From the NCBI RefSeq assembly GCF_021538895.1, contig NZ_JADDRL010000037.1, positions 19,987 to 83,986 of the forward strand: 64,000 bases of DNA, written 5' to 3'. The DNA comes from Streptomyces olivochromogenes (GTDB lineage: Bacteria; Actinomycetota; Actinomycetes; Streptomycetales; Streptomycetaceae). The notes under the pieces are model-generated. The model saw only the letters and a list, made by a program, of their open reading frames with translations. It was not told the DNA's origin and did no database searches. The position numbers and the translations under genes were made by a program. Shown one piece after another: positions 40,568-48,039 of this stretch (positions within the stretch are counted from its first letter, which is position 1; each line of letters opens with the position of its first letter).

Positions 40568-41722
40568 CTAGCCCAGCGCCTGCTGCAGGTCCTCCAGCAG
40601 GTCGTCGACGTTCTCGATGCCCACGGAGAGGCGGACGAGGTCGGCGGGGACCTCCAGGGCCGAGCCGGCCGCGGAGGCGTGCGTCATGCGGCCGGGGTGC
40701 TCGATGAGCGACTCGACGCCGCCCAGGGACTCGCCGAGCGTGAACACCTTGGCGCGGTTGCACACCTCGACGGCCGCCTCCTCGCCGCCCTCGACCTGGA
40801 AGGAGATCATGCCGCCGAACGCCTTCATCTGCTTGGCGGCGATCTCGTGACCGGGGTGCTCGGGCAGGCCCGGGTACAGGACGCGCGTCACGCGCGCGTG
40901 CCGGGTCAGCATGTCGGCGATCTTCGTGGCGTTCTCGCTGTGCCGGTCCATGCGCACCGCGAGCGTCTTGGTGCCGCGCAGCACCAGCCAGGAGTCGAAG
41001 GGCCCGGCCACCGCGCCCATCGCGTTCTGGTGGTACGCCAGCTCCTCGCCCAGTGCCTGGTCGGCCACGATCAGCGCACCGCCGACCACGTCCGAGTGGC
41101 CGCCCATGTACTTGGTCAGGGAGTGCACGACGACGTCCGCGCCGAGCGAGAGCGGCTGCTGCAGATACGGCGTGGCGAAGGTGTTGTCGACGACGAGCTT
41201 CGCACCCGCGTCATGGGCGATCTGAGCGACGGTGGCGATGTCCGTGATGCCGAGCAGCGGGTTGGAGGGGGTCTCCACCCAGACGGCCTTGGTCTTCGGG
41301 GTGATCGCGGCCCGTACGGCCGCGGGGTCGCTGGTGTCGGCGACGGACCACTCCACGCCCCACCGCGAGACGACCTTCGCGAACAGGCGGAACGTGCCGC
41401 CGTACGCGTCGTTCGGGATGACCACGTGGTCACCGGGGCTGAGCAGCGTACGCAACAGGGTGTCCTCGGCCGCGAGGCCGGACGCGAACGCGAGGCCGCG
41501 CCGGCCGCCCTCCAGGGCGGCGAGGTTCTCTTCGAGGGCGGTACGGGTCGGGTTGGCGCTGCGGCTGTACTCGTAGCCGCCGCGCAGGCCGCCCACGCCG
41601 TCCTGCTTGTAGGTCGACACCTGGTAGATCGGCGGGACGACCGCGCCGGTGAGGGGATCGGCGGTGTTGCCCGCATGGATCGCGAGAGTCTCGAAGTGCT
41701 GACTGATGTGCCTGTCGCTCAT
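40568..41722 (-). CDS. metB: Cystathionine gamma-synthase/lyase
   Basis: A PLP enzyme of trans-sulphuration, 384 residues. Family signatures are clear: YEYSRSANPTRTALEENLAALEGG, the ASGLAAEDTLL segment, VETPSNPLLGITDI, the PLP-lysine motif HSLTKYMGGHSD and the C-terminal GGVESLIEHPGRMTH. Synthase and lyase cannot be told apart reliably by eye, so the symbol is tentative; actinobacterial homologues are often annotated as cystathionine gamma-synthase and may have both activities. ATG at 41722; a GTG two codons upstream is possible. Confidence 0.88.
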   Translation of the reverse strand: MSDRHISQHFETLAIHAGNTADPLTGAVVPPIYQVSTYKQDGVGGLRGGYEYSRSANPTRTALEENLAALEGGRRGLAFASGLAAEDTLLRTLLSPGDHVVIPNDAYGGTFRLFAKVVSRWGVEWSVADTSDPAAVRAAITPKTKAVWVETPSNPLLGITDIATVAQIAHDAGAKLVVDNTFATPYLQQPLSLGADVVVHSLTKYMGGHSDVVGGALIVADQALGEELAYHQNAMGAVAGPFDSWLVLRGTKTLAVRMDRHSENATKIADMLTRHARVTRVLYPGLPEHPGHEIAAKQMKAFGGMISFQVEGGEEAAVEVCNRAKVFTLGESLGGVESLIEHPGRMTHASAAGSALEVPADLVRLSVGIENVDDLLEDLQQALG

Positions 41723-41773
41723 GGGCACCGAGCGTAGTGCGCTCGCGCCGCCGGTGCCGGACGCGGGGCTCCG

Positions 41774-41840
41774 GACGGCCTGGAACGAGGGTTTTCCCCC
41801 GGCGCCCCGGGCCCGTCACGACGGTTTTCCACAGGCCGTC
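41774..41840. promoter_or_regulatory. Inverted repeats in the metB divergent region
   Basis: GACGGCCTG (41774-41782) and CAGGCCGTC (41832-41840) form a perfect 9-bp inverted repeat 49 bases apart, and GGTTTTCC occurs twice between them in direct orientation. The element fills the centre of the 163-base gap between divergent genes. It may be a looping operator or an RNA structure. Confidence 0.35.
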
Positions 41841-41885
41841 GGGGCAGGTTGGCCAATTGTCGGCGGTGTCTGGTTCGCTTGAGGC

Positions 41886-43064
41886 ATGGAGATTCTCTGG
41901 GTCCTGATGGCGCTGGTCATGGTCGTCTTCGTGCTGCGCCCGCTGCTGCGGTTCAGGAACGGCCGCGTCCAGACACGCACGCCGAACTTTGTGCCGAGCC
42001 CGTTCCTGTTCCGCAGGAACAACCGCATCGAGCAGGTCACCCCGGACCACCCGGACGCCGCGGACCCGGCGAACTACGGCTTCGCGCGCGAGGAGGAGCT
42101 GGACATCCGGATGCCCGGCCCCGACCAGGACCTGCTCGACGTCCTGGACCTGGTGCAGCGCACGCAGGACTACCGCGCGGCCTCCCAGTTGCTGGCCGGC
42201 ACCGAGACCGAGGGCGAGCCGCGCTGGCAGCGCGTGCAGGCCTTCGCGGGCGCGGCGGCGCTGGAGCTGCAGCGGCGGCCCGGCGGGGTGCACGAGACGC
42301 CGGGCGGGCAGTGGCTGCGGGTGTGGCGGGCCGAGCAGCCCAAGGACGCGGGCGGCGCGGCCGTGCACGCGGAGTTCCTGGTGCAGCAGGCGTGGCGCAC
42401 CTCGACGCCGGGCACGGACGAGTTCCGGATCATCATGGAGGAGGCCAGGGACGCCTGCGGCCAGGCGGCACTGCTGTCCCCCGGCGACCCGGTCCCGTAC
42501 ATCATCGAGCTGTCCGTCGCGCGCGGACTCGGCTATCCGCGGCCGGAGTTCGAGGCGCTGTGGCTGAAGATCCTGGACCGCGCGCCCGCCCACATGGGCG
42601 CCCATCTCGCCGCCCTGCACTACTGGTGCGAGAAGTGGCACGGCTCGCGCGAGCTGGCCTACTCCTTCGCCGAGGCCGCCGCCGCACGCGCGCCCCAGGG
42701 CTCGCTGCTCGCCGCCATGCCCCTGTTCGCGGTCTTCGAGCACCTGCCCGAGGTGAACCTGGTGCGCGGCTTCTACCAGAGCGAGGTCGTGACCCGGGCG
42801 ATGCACGGCGCGCTGCACGCGGTGCACTCCGCCCGCCCCGACGACCCGATGTCGGCGCACGTCCGCCACCTGCTGGTCTTCTTCCTGGTCCGCGCCGAGC
42901 GCTGGGCGGAGGCCATGCAGCAGCTGATACTCGTCGACGGCCACGTCGGCGCCCTGCCCTGGTCGCTGTCCGGCGACCCGGCCGCGGAGTTCGCCGTCTA
43001 CCGCGCCCTCGCGGTGGCGGGGTACGAGGCGAACGGCGGCAGCCCGGCGACCCTGCTCAGCTGA
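41886..43064 (+). CDS. Hypothetical protein with N-terminal helix and TPR-like domain
   Basis: This 392-residue protein has one N-terminal transmembrane helix (about 3-22; WVLMALVMVVFVLRPLL), a Pro-rich spacer, then a helical domain of about 300 residues with Ala-rich helix pairs reminiscent of TPR/Sel1 repeats (VQRTQDYRAASQLLAG, RELAYSFAEAAAARAP). No catalytic motif is visible and I do not recognise a named family. It stands alone between metB and msrA. Confidence 0.75.
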   Translation: MEILWVLMALVMVVFVLRPLLRFRNGRVQTRTPNFVPSPFLFRRNNRIEQVTPDHPDAADPANYGFAREEELDIRMPGPDQDLLDVLDLVQRTQDYRAASQLLAGTETEGEPRWQRVQAFAGAAALELQRRPGGVHETPGGQWLRVWRAEQPKDAGGAAVHAEFLVQQAWRTSTPGTDEFRIIMEEARDACGQAALLSPGDPVPYIIELSVARGLGYPRPEFEALWLKILDRAPAHMGAHLAALHYWCEKWHGSRELAYSFAEAAAARAPQGSLLAAMPLFAVFEHLPEVNLVRGFYQSEVVTRAMHGALHAVHSARPDDPMSAHVRHLLVFFLVRAERWAEAMQQLILVDGHVGALPWSLSGDPAAEFAVYRALAVAGYEANGGSPATLLS

Positions 43065-43157
43065 CCGCCCGGGCGGAATGATGGCGGCGCCCGAGGTGTT
43101 GTGCCAGGTGCCGCCCGGCGAGGCGGCGACCCCACCCCGGAACGACAGGGAGACCCC

Positions 43158-43871
43158 ATGCTCTTCGGCCGCACGCCCCAGCTGCCCACCCCTGAGCAGG
43201 CGCTCAAGGGTCGGCCCGCGCCCGCCTTCGAGGTCCCCGAGCGCCACACCGTCCTGGGCAACCCCCTCCTCGGCCCCTACCCCGAGGGCCTGGAGGTCGC
43301 CGACTTCGGTCTGGGCTGCTTCTGGGGCGCCGAGCGCAAGTTCTGGCAGCTCCCCGCGGGCGTCTGGACGACCCTGGTGGGCTACCAGGGCGGCTACACC
43401 GAGAACCCCACCTACGAGGAGGCCTGCTCGGGCCTGACCGGCCACACGGAGGCCGTCCGCGTGGTCTACGACCCGAAGCTCGTCTCGTACGACCGACTCC
43501 TCAAGACCTTCTGGGAGTCCCACAACCCCACCCAGGGCTTCCGCCAGGGCAACGACGTGGGCACCCAGTACCGCTCGGCGATCTACACCCACACCCCCGA
43601 GCAGGCCGCCGCGGCCGAGGCGTCCCGCGACGCGTACCAGAAGGTCCTGACGGACGCGCGCCACGGCGCGATCACCACGGAGATCCTGCCGGCCGAGGGC
43701 CGTACCTTCTTCCCGGCGGAGGCCTACCACCAGCAGTACCTGGACAAGAACCCGGCCGGGTACTGCGGCCTGGGCGGCACCGGCGTCACGCTGGCCGAGC
43801 CGTTCGAGACGAACTGGGGCGTCTCCTGCCCGACGGGCATCGCCCCGGCGCCGGAGGCGGCGGAGAAGTAG
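43158..43871 (+). CDS. msrA: Peptide methionine sulfoxide reductase MsrA
   Basis: MsrA reduces methionine-S-sulfoxide in proteins. The 237-residue protein carries the catalytic GLGCFWGAE motif, the substrate-binding GYQGGYTENPTYEEACSG region, and a resolving-cysteine end (GYCGLGG, later SCPTG). The N-terminal extension of about 45 residues is common in actinobacteria. The ATG at 43158 has GGGAGA upstream. Confidence 0.95.
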   Translation: MLFGRTPQLPTPEQALKGRPAPAFEVPERHTVLGNPLLGPYPEGLEVADFGLGCFWGAERKFWQLPAGVWTTLVGYQGGYTENPTYEEACSGLTGHTEAVRVVYDPKLVSYDRLLKTFWESHNPTQGFRQGNDVGTQYRSAIYTHTPEQAAAAEASRDAYQKVLTDARHGAITTEILPAEGRTFFPAEAYHQQYLDKNPAGYCGLGGTGVTLAEPFETNWGVSCPTGIAPAPEAAEK

Positions 43872-43999
43872 CCGCCGTGTCCGGTCTCTGATCGCCGCCG
43901 AGTCCCCGCACCGGCCGTCGCCGTTCACACCGGCGGCGGCCGGTTTCGTGTGCCGCCGGTCCACCGCGCGGGGGACCTCACCCCTGGGGGTGGATCTCG

Positions 44000-44079
44000 G
44001 CGTCCAGTGAGCGCAGCGCAGCCAGCCCTGACGGGCTTGCCGCAGGGGCGCCAACAGGCTTTGGGCTGTCACTGGACGC
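44000..44079 (+). ncRNA. Structured leader element upstream of the secreted propeller protein
   Basis: An 11-bp perfect inverted repeat (44000-44010 with 44069-44079) closes about 58 bases, inside which CAGCC (44019-44023) can pair with GGCTG (44064-44068) and AGCCC (44024-44028) with GGGCT (44033-44037). This makes a compact multi-stem RNA that ends 38 bases before the ATG at 44118. It could be a riboswitch-like or stability element of the following mRNA, or less likely the msrA terminator. It matches no riboswitch class I know. Confidence 0.45.
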
Positions 44080-44117
44080 AGAGACCACTGCGCGGGGATG
44101 AGAGGCGGAAAGCCCGT

Positions 44118-46127
44118 ATGTCCACATTCACTTCCGGTCTGCGCACGGCGCTGGGGCGCACCGGCGTCGCGGCGGCCACCGGCCTGGCGCTCGCGCTCAC
44201 CGTGCCCCACGCCGCGTTCGCCCTGCCGGGCGACCTCGACACGAGCTTCGGCGGCGACGGCAAGGTCGTCACCGACTTCGGCGGCTACGACGAGAGCCGC
44301 GGCATGGCGGTCCAGGCCGACGGCAGGATCGTCACCGTGGGCCTCAACCAGCCGCCGGAGAGCGGAGAGGTCGACTTCGCTCTCGCCCGCTACAACTCCG
44401 ACGGCAGCCCGGACCAGGGATTCGGCACCGGCGGCCAGGTGATCACCGACTTCCGCGGCGGCGAGGACATCGCCGACGCGGTGGCGGTGCAGACCGACGG
44501 AAAGATCGTCGTGGTCGGCCGTACCTCGGACGCCGAGACCTTCCTCCCCCAGTTCACGGTGGCCCGCTACCACGCCGACGGAACCCTGGACACCGGCTTC
44601 GGCACCGCCGGAACGGTGGTCTCGGACTTCGGAACCGGTGGCCCCTCCGAGGCCTTCGGCGTGGAGCTGCAGGCCGATGGCCGGATCGTCGCCGCGGGTA
44701 TGAGCGGCTCCGACGTCGCGGTGGCCCGCTACAACACCGACGGCAGCCCCGACACCGGCTTCGACGGTGACGGCAAGGTGGCCACCGCCTTCGCGGGCGG
44801 CGCGGCGACCGCCTTCGACGTGGCGCTGCAGTCGGACGGCAAGATCGTCACCGCCGGCCGTGCGGGGTACAACTATCCGGCGAACGCCTCCGACTTCGCT
44901 CTCGCCCGCTACAACGCCGACGGCAGCCTGGACACCGGGTTCGACGGTGACGGCCGGGTGACCACCGCCTTCGCCCAGGCCGACGTGGCCGGCGGGGTGG
45001 CGGTGCAGCCCGACGGGAAGATCGTCGCCGGTGGATCCAGCGACTTCGACTTCGCGCTGGCCCGCTACAACGCGGGCGGCGCCCTCGACAGCGGCTTCAG
45101 CGGTGACGGCAAGGTCACCACCGACTTCGGGACCGGCAGCCAGGACGGGAGTTCCGACCTGGCGCTGCAGTCCGACGGGAAGATCGTCTCCGCCGGCATC
45201 AGCAACAGCGACTTCGCGGTGGCCCGCTACAACACCGACGGCGGCCTGGACGGCGGGTTCGGGACCGGCGGCAAGGTGACCACCGACGTGGACAACGGGT
45301 TCTTCGACTCGGCGAGCGCGGTGGCGGTGCAGGCCGACGGGAAGATCGTCGCGTCCGGCAACACCGGCGACGACCGCGGTCTGGTCCGCTACCGGGTCGA
45401 CGGCACGCCGCCGCCCCCGGCCGGGGTGGACCTGTCGGTCAGGAAGACCGGTTCCAGCACGGTCAGCATCGGTGACCGGGCCACGTACGGCGTGACCGTG
45501 ACCAACACCAGCACGACGGCCTCCGCCACCGGCGTGGTGCTGTCCGACGCGCTCACCGGCCCCGCCGCCTCGGTGGTCTCGGCGAGTGCCGGCACGGGGT
45601 CCTGCACCGTCGGCGCCTCCGGCGCGAGCTGCTCGCTGGGCCCCCTCGCTCCCGGCGCCAGTGTCACGGTCCAGATCGCCGTCGAGCCCCGGGCCACCGG
45701 CACCCTCACGGACCGGGCCACGGTCAGCGCCACACAGACCGACCCGGTGCCCGGCAACAACACCGCCACGGCGACCACCGCAGTCGACAACGCCCACGGC
45801 TGCACCCGCGTCGGCACCAGCGGCAACGACGTCATCAACGGCACCTTCGGCAACGACGTGATCTGCGCCCTCGGCGGGGACGACACCGTCAACGCGAGCT
45901 ACGGCGGCGACACCGTGTACGCCGGCCACGGCAATGACCGCGTCGACGGCGGCTACGGCAACGACACCCTGAACGGAGGACCCGGCAACGACACCCTGCT
46001 GGGCTCCTACGGCAACGACAGCCTCAACACCGTGGACAACGTCTCCGCCAACGACACCGCCAACGGCGGCCCCGGCTTCGACACCTGCACGACGGACCCG
46101 GGCGACACCCGGATCAGCTGCCCCTAG
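44118..46127 (+). CDS. Secreted delta-60 beta-propeller, DUF11 and RTX-repeat protein
   Basis: The 669-residue protein has a signal peptide (about 1-35, cleavage near AFALP), then about seven DUF5122/delta-60 repeats (motifs such as LDTSFGGDGKV and ALQSDGKIV, residues about 36-430) forming a propeller, a DUF11/CARDB-like Ig domain (VDLSVRKTGSSTVSIGDRATYG on, about 435-550), and a C-terminal block of calcium-binding RTX nonapeptides (GGDDTVNASYGGDTVYAGHGND in consecutive units, about 565-640). No anchor motif is seen. Calcium should fold the RTX end after export. Its function is unknown; adhesion or matrix binding is plausible. Start ATG 44118. Confidence 0.85.
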   Translation: MSTFTSGLRTALGRTGVAAATGLALALTVPHAAFALPGDLDTSFGGDGKVVTDFGGYDESRGMAVQADGRIVTVGLNQPPESGEVDFALARYNSDGSPDQGFGTGGQVITDFRGGEDIADAVAVQTDGKIVVVGRTSDAETFLPQFTVARYHADGTLDTGFGTAGTVVSDFGTGGPSEAFGVELQADGRIVAAGMSGSDVAVARYNTDGSPDTGFDGDGKVATAFAGGAATAFDVALQSDGKIVTAGRAGYNYPANASDFALARYNADGSLDTGFDGDGRVTTAFAQADVAGGVAVQPDGKIVAGGSSDFDFALARYNAGGALDSGFSGDGKVTTDFGTGSQDGSSDLALQSDGKIVSAGISNSDFAVARYNTDGGLDGGFGTGGKVTTDVDNGFFDSASAVAVQADGKIVASGNTGDDRGLVRYRVDGTPPPPAGVDLSVRKTGSSTVSIGDRATYGVTVTNTSTTASATGVVLSDALTGPAASVVSASAGTGSCTVGASGASCSLGPLAPGASVTVQIAVEPRATGTLTDRATVSATQTDPVPGNNTATATTAVDNAHGCTRVGTSGNDVINGTFGNDVICALGGDDTVNASYGGDTVYAGHGNDRVDGGYGNDTLNGGPGNDTLLGSYGNDSLNTVDNVSANDTANGGPGFDTCTTDPGDTRISCP

Positions 46128-46179
46128 GGCCGGCCGGGCCGGGCAGGGCGCGCGGTCGCATGGCTGCCGGCCGGGCCCT
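46126..46179. terminator. GC-rich inverted repeat between converging genes
   Basis: AGGGCCGGCCGG at 46126-46137 can pair with the complementary segment at 46167-46179 with one bulge. It spans the whole gap between the RTX protein gene and the ATP-grasp gene and probably terminates both. Confidence 0.6.
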
Positions 46180-47144
46180 CAAGCCCCCCAAGCGCCTTCG
46201 ACCTGGCGGTGGCCCAAGGGCTTGCGTTGGGAGAGCCACAGGGCCACCGCCGCCGCGATCGGCAGGCCGGTTTCGAGTTCGATGAAGCCGAACTGGCCGC
46301 CCTGGTTGCACTCCAGGAACCACCAGATGCCGTCCTCGTCCTCGGCGAAGTCGAAGGCGGCGTAGGCCAGGCCGGCGAGGGCGACGTAGGCGTCCACCGA
46401 CTTGCTGACGCGTTCGGGTACGGGGACCGGTTCCCAGGCGTGCTCGGTGTCGCCGTAGCGGCCGTCGACCTGGTCGGGCGCGGCCGTCTTGCGGGCGGCG
46501 AACAGCCGGCTGCCGACGCAGGTCAGCCGGATGTCGGCGCGCTTGGGCACGTAGCGCTGGAGCAGCGTGGGGCCGGCCGCGACGGCGGAGAAGTCCGCGT
46601 CGGGTCCGATCAGGGTCGTGGGCAGGCTCAGCCCGGGGTCTCCGGGCGGCGGTCCCGAGGCGGACTTCACCACCACCTCCCGGTGCTCCTCGGCGAACTG
46701 CCGCGCGAGCCGGGGGGCCGTGGTGAAGACGGTCGGCGGTACGGCGAAGCCGCTGAGGTGGGCGACGCGCAACTGCCACGGCTTGAGCCGGGCCCGGTCG
46801 GCGTTGCGCGGGTGGTTCATCCATCGCGCGTTGGCGGCGAAGAGCATCCCGAACAGCGCCTGCCGGGCCTCGGCGGTCAGCCACGGCGAGGGGTGTGCCG
46901 CGTTGGCCGCCGGTTCGCCGGGCCTGCGCATCCATACGGCGCCCAGGCCCTCCATGCTGAGCACCTGTCCGTTCGCCGACAGATGGCCGTCGAAGTCGCC
47001 GTGGGCGTAGTGGGCGGACAGCACGACCTTGTCCGGTACGTCGGCGGGGTCCAGCCGCAGGAACGGGGTTCCCATCGCGTGCAGCTCGGCCACCACCATG
47101 TCGGCGGTCACGTCCTCCTCGGACGTGAGGATCAGTACGCTCAT
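46179..47144 (-). CDS. ATP-grasp RiPP ligase (graspetide maturase)
   Basis: The 321-residue protein belongs to the ATP-grasp enzymes that form side-chain ester or amide links in ribosomal peptides (MvdC/MvdD/PsnB class; it resembles the actinobacterial SAV_5884-type maturases). Features: N-terminal pre-ATP-grasp region with SVLILTSEEDVTADMV, a WMRRP motif at about residue 70, ATP-binding strand VVVKSASG (about 165), PTLLQRYVPKRADIRLTCVG, and the magnesium-binding FDFAEDEDGIWWFLECN end with the catalytic Glu/Asn. It follows the precursor gene by 14 bases. ATG at 47144. No methyltransferase or protease gene is adjacent. Confidence 0.85.
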   Translation of the reverse strand: MSVLILTSEEDVTADMVVAELHAMGTPFLRLDPADVPDKVVLSAHYAHGDFDGHLSANGQVLSMEGLGAVWMRRPGEPAANAAHPSPWLTAEARQALFGMLFAANARWMNHPRNADRARLKPWQLRVAHLSGFAVPPTVFTTAPRLARQFAEEHREVVVKSASGPPPGDPGLSLPTTLIGPDADFSAVAAGPTLLQRYVPKRADIRLTCVGSRLFAARKTAAPDQVDGRYGDTEHAWEPVPVPERVSKSVDAYVALAGLAYAAFDFAEDEDGIWWFLECNQGGQFGFIELETGLPIAAAVALWLSQRKPLGHRQVEGAWGA

Positions 47145-47158
47145 ACGGTCGGGGGTCG

Positions 47159-47404
47159 TCAGTCGTCGAAGTGCGTCTGAGACCCGGCGGTGGACGTGGT
47201 CGTACCGACGGCCATCAGCAGCTCCGGGTCGCTGACGGCCGGGCGGCCGTCGGACAACACGTTGAGCTGGAGCGACGCGTCGAAGTGGTACGGCGTCACC
47301 ACGGGCTGAAGCCTTGTGGGCAAGGCGTAGTTGAGGGTGAACGGTCGCACGCTGGAGCCTCCGTGGGTGTACTTTGCCGGTTTCTGTCCATGGGGGAGCG
47401 TCAT
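47159..47404 (-). CDS. Putative graspetide precursor peptide
   Basis: The 81-residue peptide has a leader with a conserved-looking recognition stretch (VRPFTLNYALP, residues 19-29), a middle part with YHFDASLQLNVL and a C-terminal core of Thr/Ser followed by acidic residues (GTTTSTAGSQTHFDD, residues 67-81). Hydroxyl donors (Thr, Ser) and terminal Asp acceptors are what ATP-grasp ligases join into omega-esters. It lies 14 bases upstream of the ligase gene on the same strand, the usual precursor-enzyme arrangement. The ATG at 47404 is the best start; an open frame extends to 47515 but encodes a Cys/His-rich stretch over the palindrome and is unlikely. Confidence 0.8.
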   Translation of the reverse strand: MTLPHGQKPAKYTHGGSSVRPFTLNYALPTRLQPVVTPYHFDASLQLNVLSDGRPAVSDPELLMAVGTTTSTAGSQTHFDD

Positions 47405-47424
47405 CGGCGTGCCGGGTGCCGCAC

Positions 47425-47512
47425 ACACATCGGCGTCACCACTTCTGCACCACTGATCACACTGGCCACATCTTCCCCACGACTCACACATCGGATGGCA
47501 CATCAGATGTGT
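47425..47512. promoter_or_regulatory. 27-bp palindrome and half-site upstream of the RiPP operon
   Basis: Two 12-base arms (47486-47497 and 47501-47512; ACACATCGGATG against its inverted copy, 11 of 12 matching) are separated by GCA. The half-site ACACATCGG recurs at 47425-47433, 61 bases nearer to the precursor start. The full element ends 82 bases upstream of the ATG at 47404. It is the most likely operator of the graspetide operon. The regulator is not encoded next to it. Confidence 0.6.
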
Positions 47513-47561
47513 CACTCGAAGACAGGCCGTAACGGCTCCGTCACGCGTGACCGCCCGGGGC

Positions 47562-47945
47562 TCAACTCCCGCTTCCGTAGGGCCTCGTGAGGATTTCCAG
47601 CCGGTGGCCGTCGGGGTCGTCGAAGTACGCGCCGCGGCCGCCGTCGTTCGTGTTGATCTCGCCGGGACGGTAGTGGTGCGGGTCCGCCCAGTAGGTCAGC
47701 CCCGCCTCCCGGATGCGGGCGAATATCTCGTCGAACTCGGCCTCGGACACCAGGAACGCGTAGTGCTGCGGAGCGACCTCCCCCGGTGTGTCCATGTAGT
47801 CCAGGGAGACGCCGCCCGGCAGCTCGACGGGGACGAACGGGCCGAAATCCGGGCTCACTTCGAGCCCCAGGATGTCGGCGAGGAACCTGGCCGAGGCATG
47901 TTTGTCATGCGCGGCGACGATGGTGTGGTTCAGCTGCACGGTCAT
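47562..47945 (-). CDS. VOC/glyoxalase-fold protein
   Basis: The 127-residue protein has the paired beta-alpha-beta-beta-beta modules of the vicinal oxygen chelate superfamily: LNHTIVAAHDKHASARFLADILG at the start (His ligand), HYAFLV at the second module and YFDDPDGHRLEIL with the Glu ligand at the end. Members include dioxygenases, glyoxalases and antibiotic-binding proteins, and the substrate cannot be predicted. A long hairpin separates it from the dehydrogenase gene. Confidence 0.88.
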   Translation of the reverse strand: MTVQLNHTIVAAHDKHASARFLADILGLEVSPDFGPFVPVELPGGVSLDYMDTPGEVAPQHYAFLVSEAEFDEIFARIREAGLTYWADPHHYRPGEINTNDGGRGAYFDDPDGHRLEILTRPYGSGS

Positions 47946-47968
47946 CGTTTTGACCTCCTCGCGTCCAA

Positions 47969-48021
47969 CGTACTCCGGCGCCGGCCGGGGCAGACCTTGC
48001 CCTGACCGGCGCCGGAGTACG
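47969..48021 (-). terminator. Long terminator after the alcohol dehydrogenase
   Basis: A perfect 16-bp stem (47969-47984 with 48006-48021) encloses a further GGGCA/TGCCC stem. It lies just after the dehydrogenase stop (48040) on the minus strand and should terminate it before the VOC gene. Confidence 0.85.
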
Positions 48022-48039
48022 GGCGCACGGGACCGCGGA

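Noticed and set aside
44000..44079. Known riboswitch class (c-di-GMP, cobalamin, c-di-AMP) for the structured leader
   Set aside because: I could not match conserved cores of these classes; only the stems are supported.
41430..45929. A very long minus-strand open frame of about 1500 codons
   Set aside because: It lies antisense to four recognisable genes, has low-complexity Gly/Val/Ala/Arg composition and no domain. It is a product of high GC at third positions.
47405..47515. N-terminal extension of the RiPP precursor rich in Cys and His
   Set aside because: The extension would translate the palindromic operator region and lacks a ribosome-binding site; the ATG at 47404 gives a typical precursor length.
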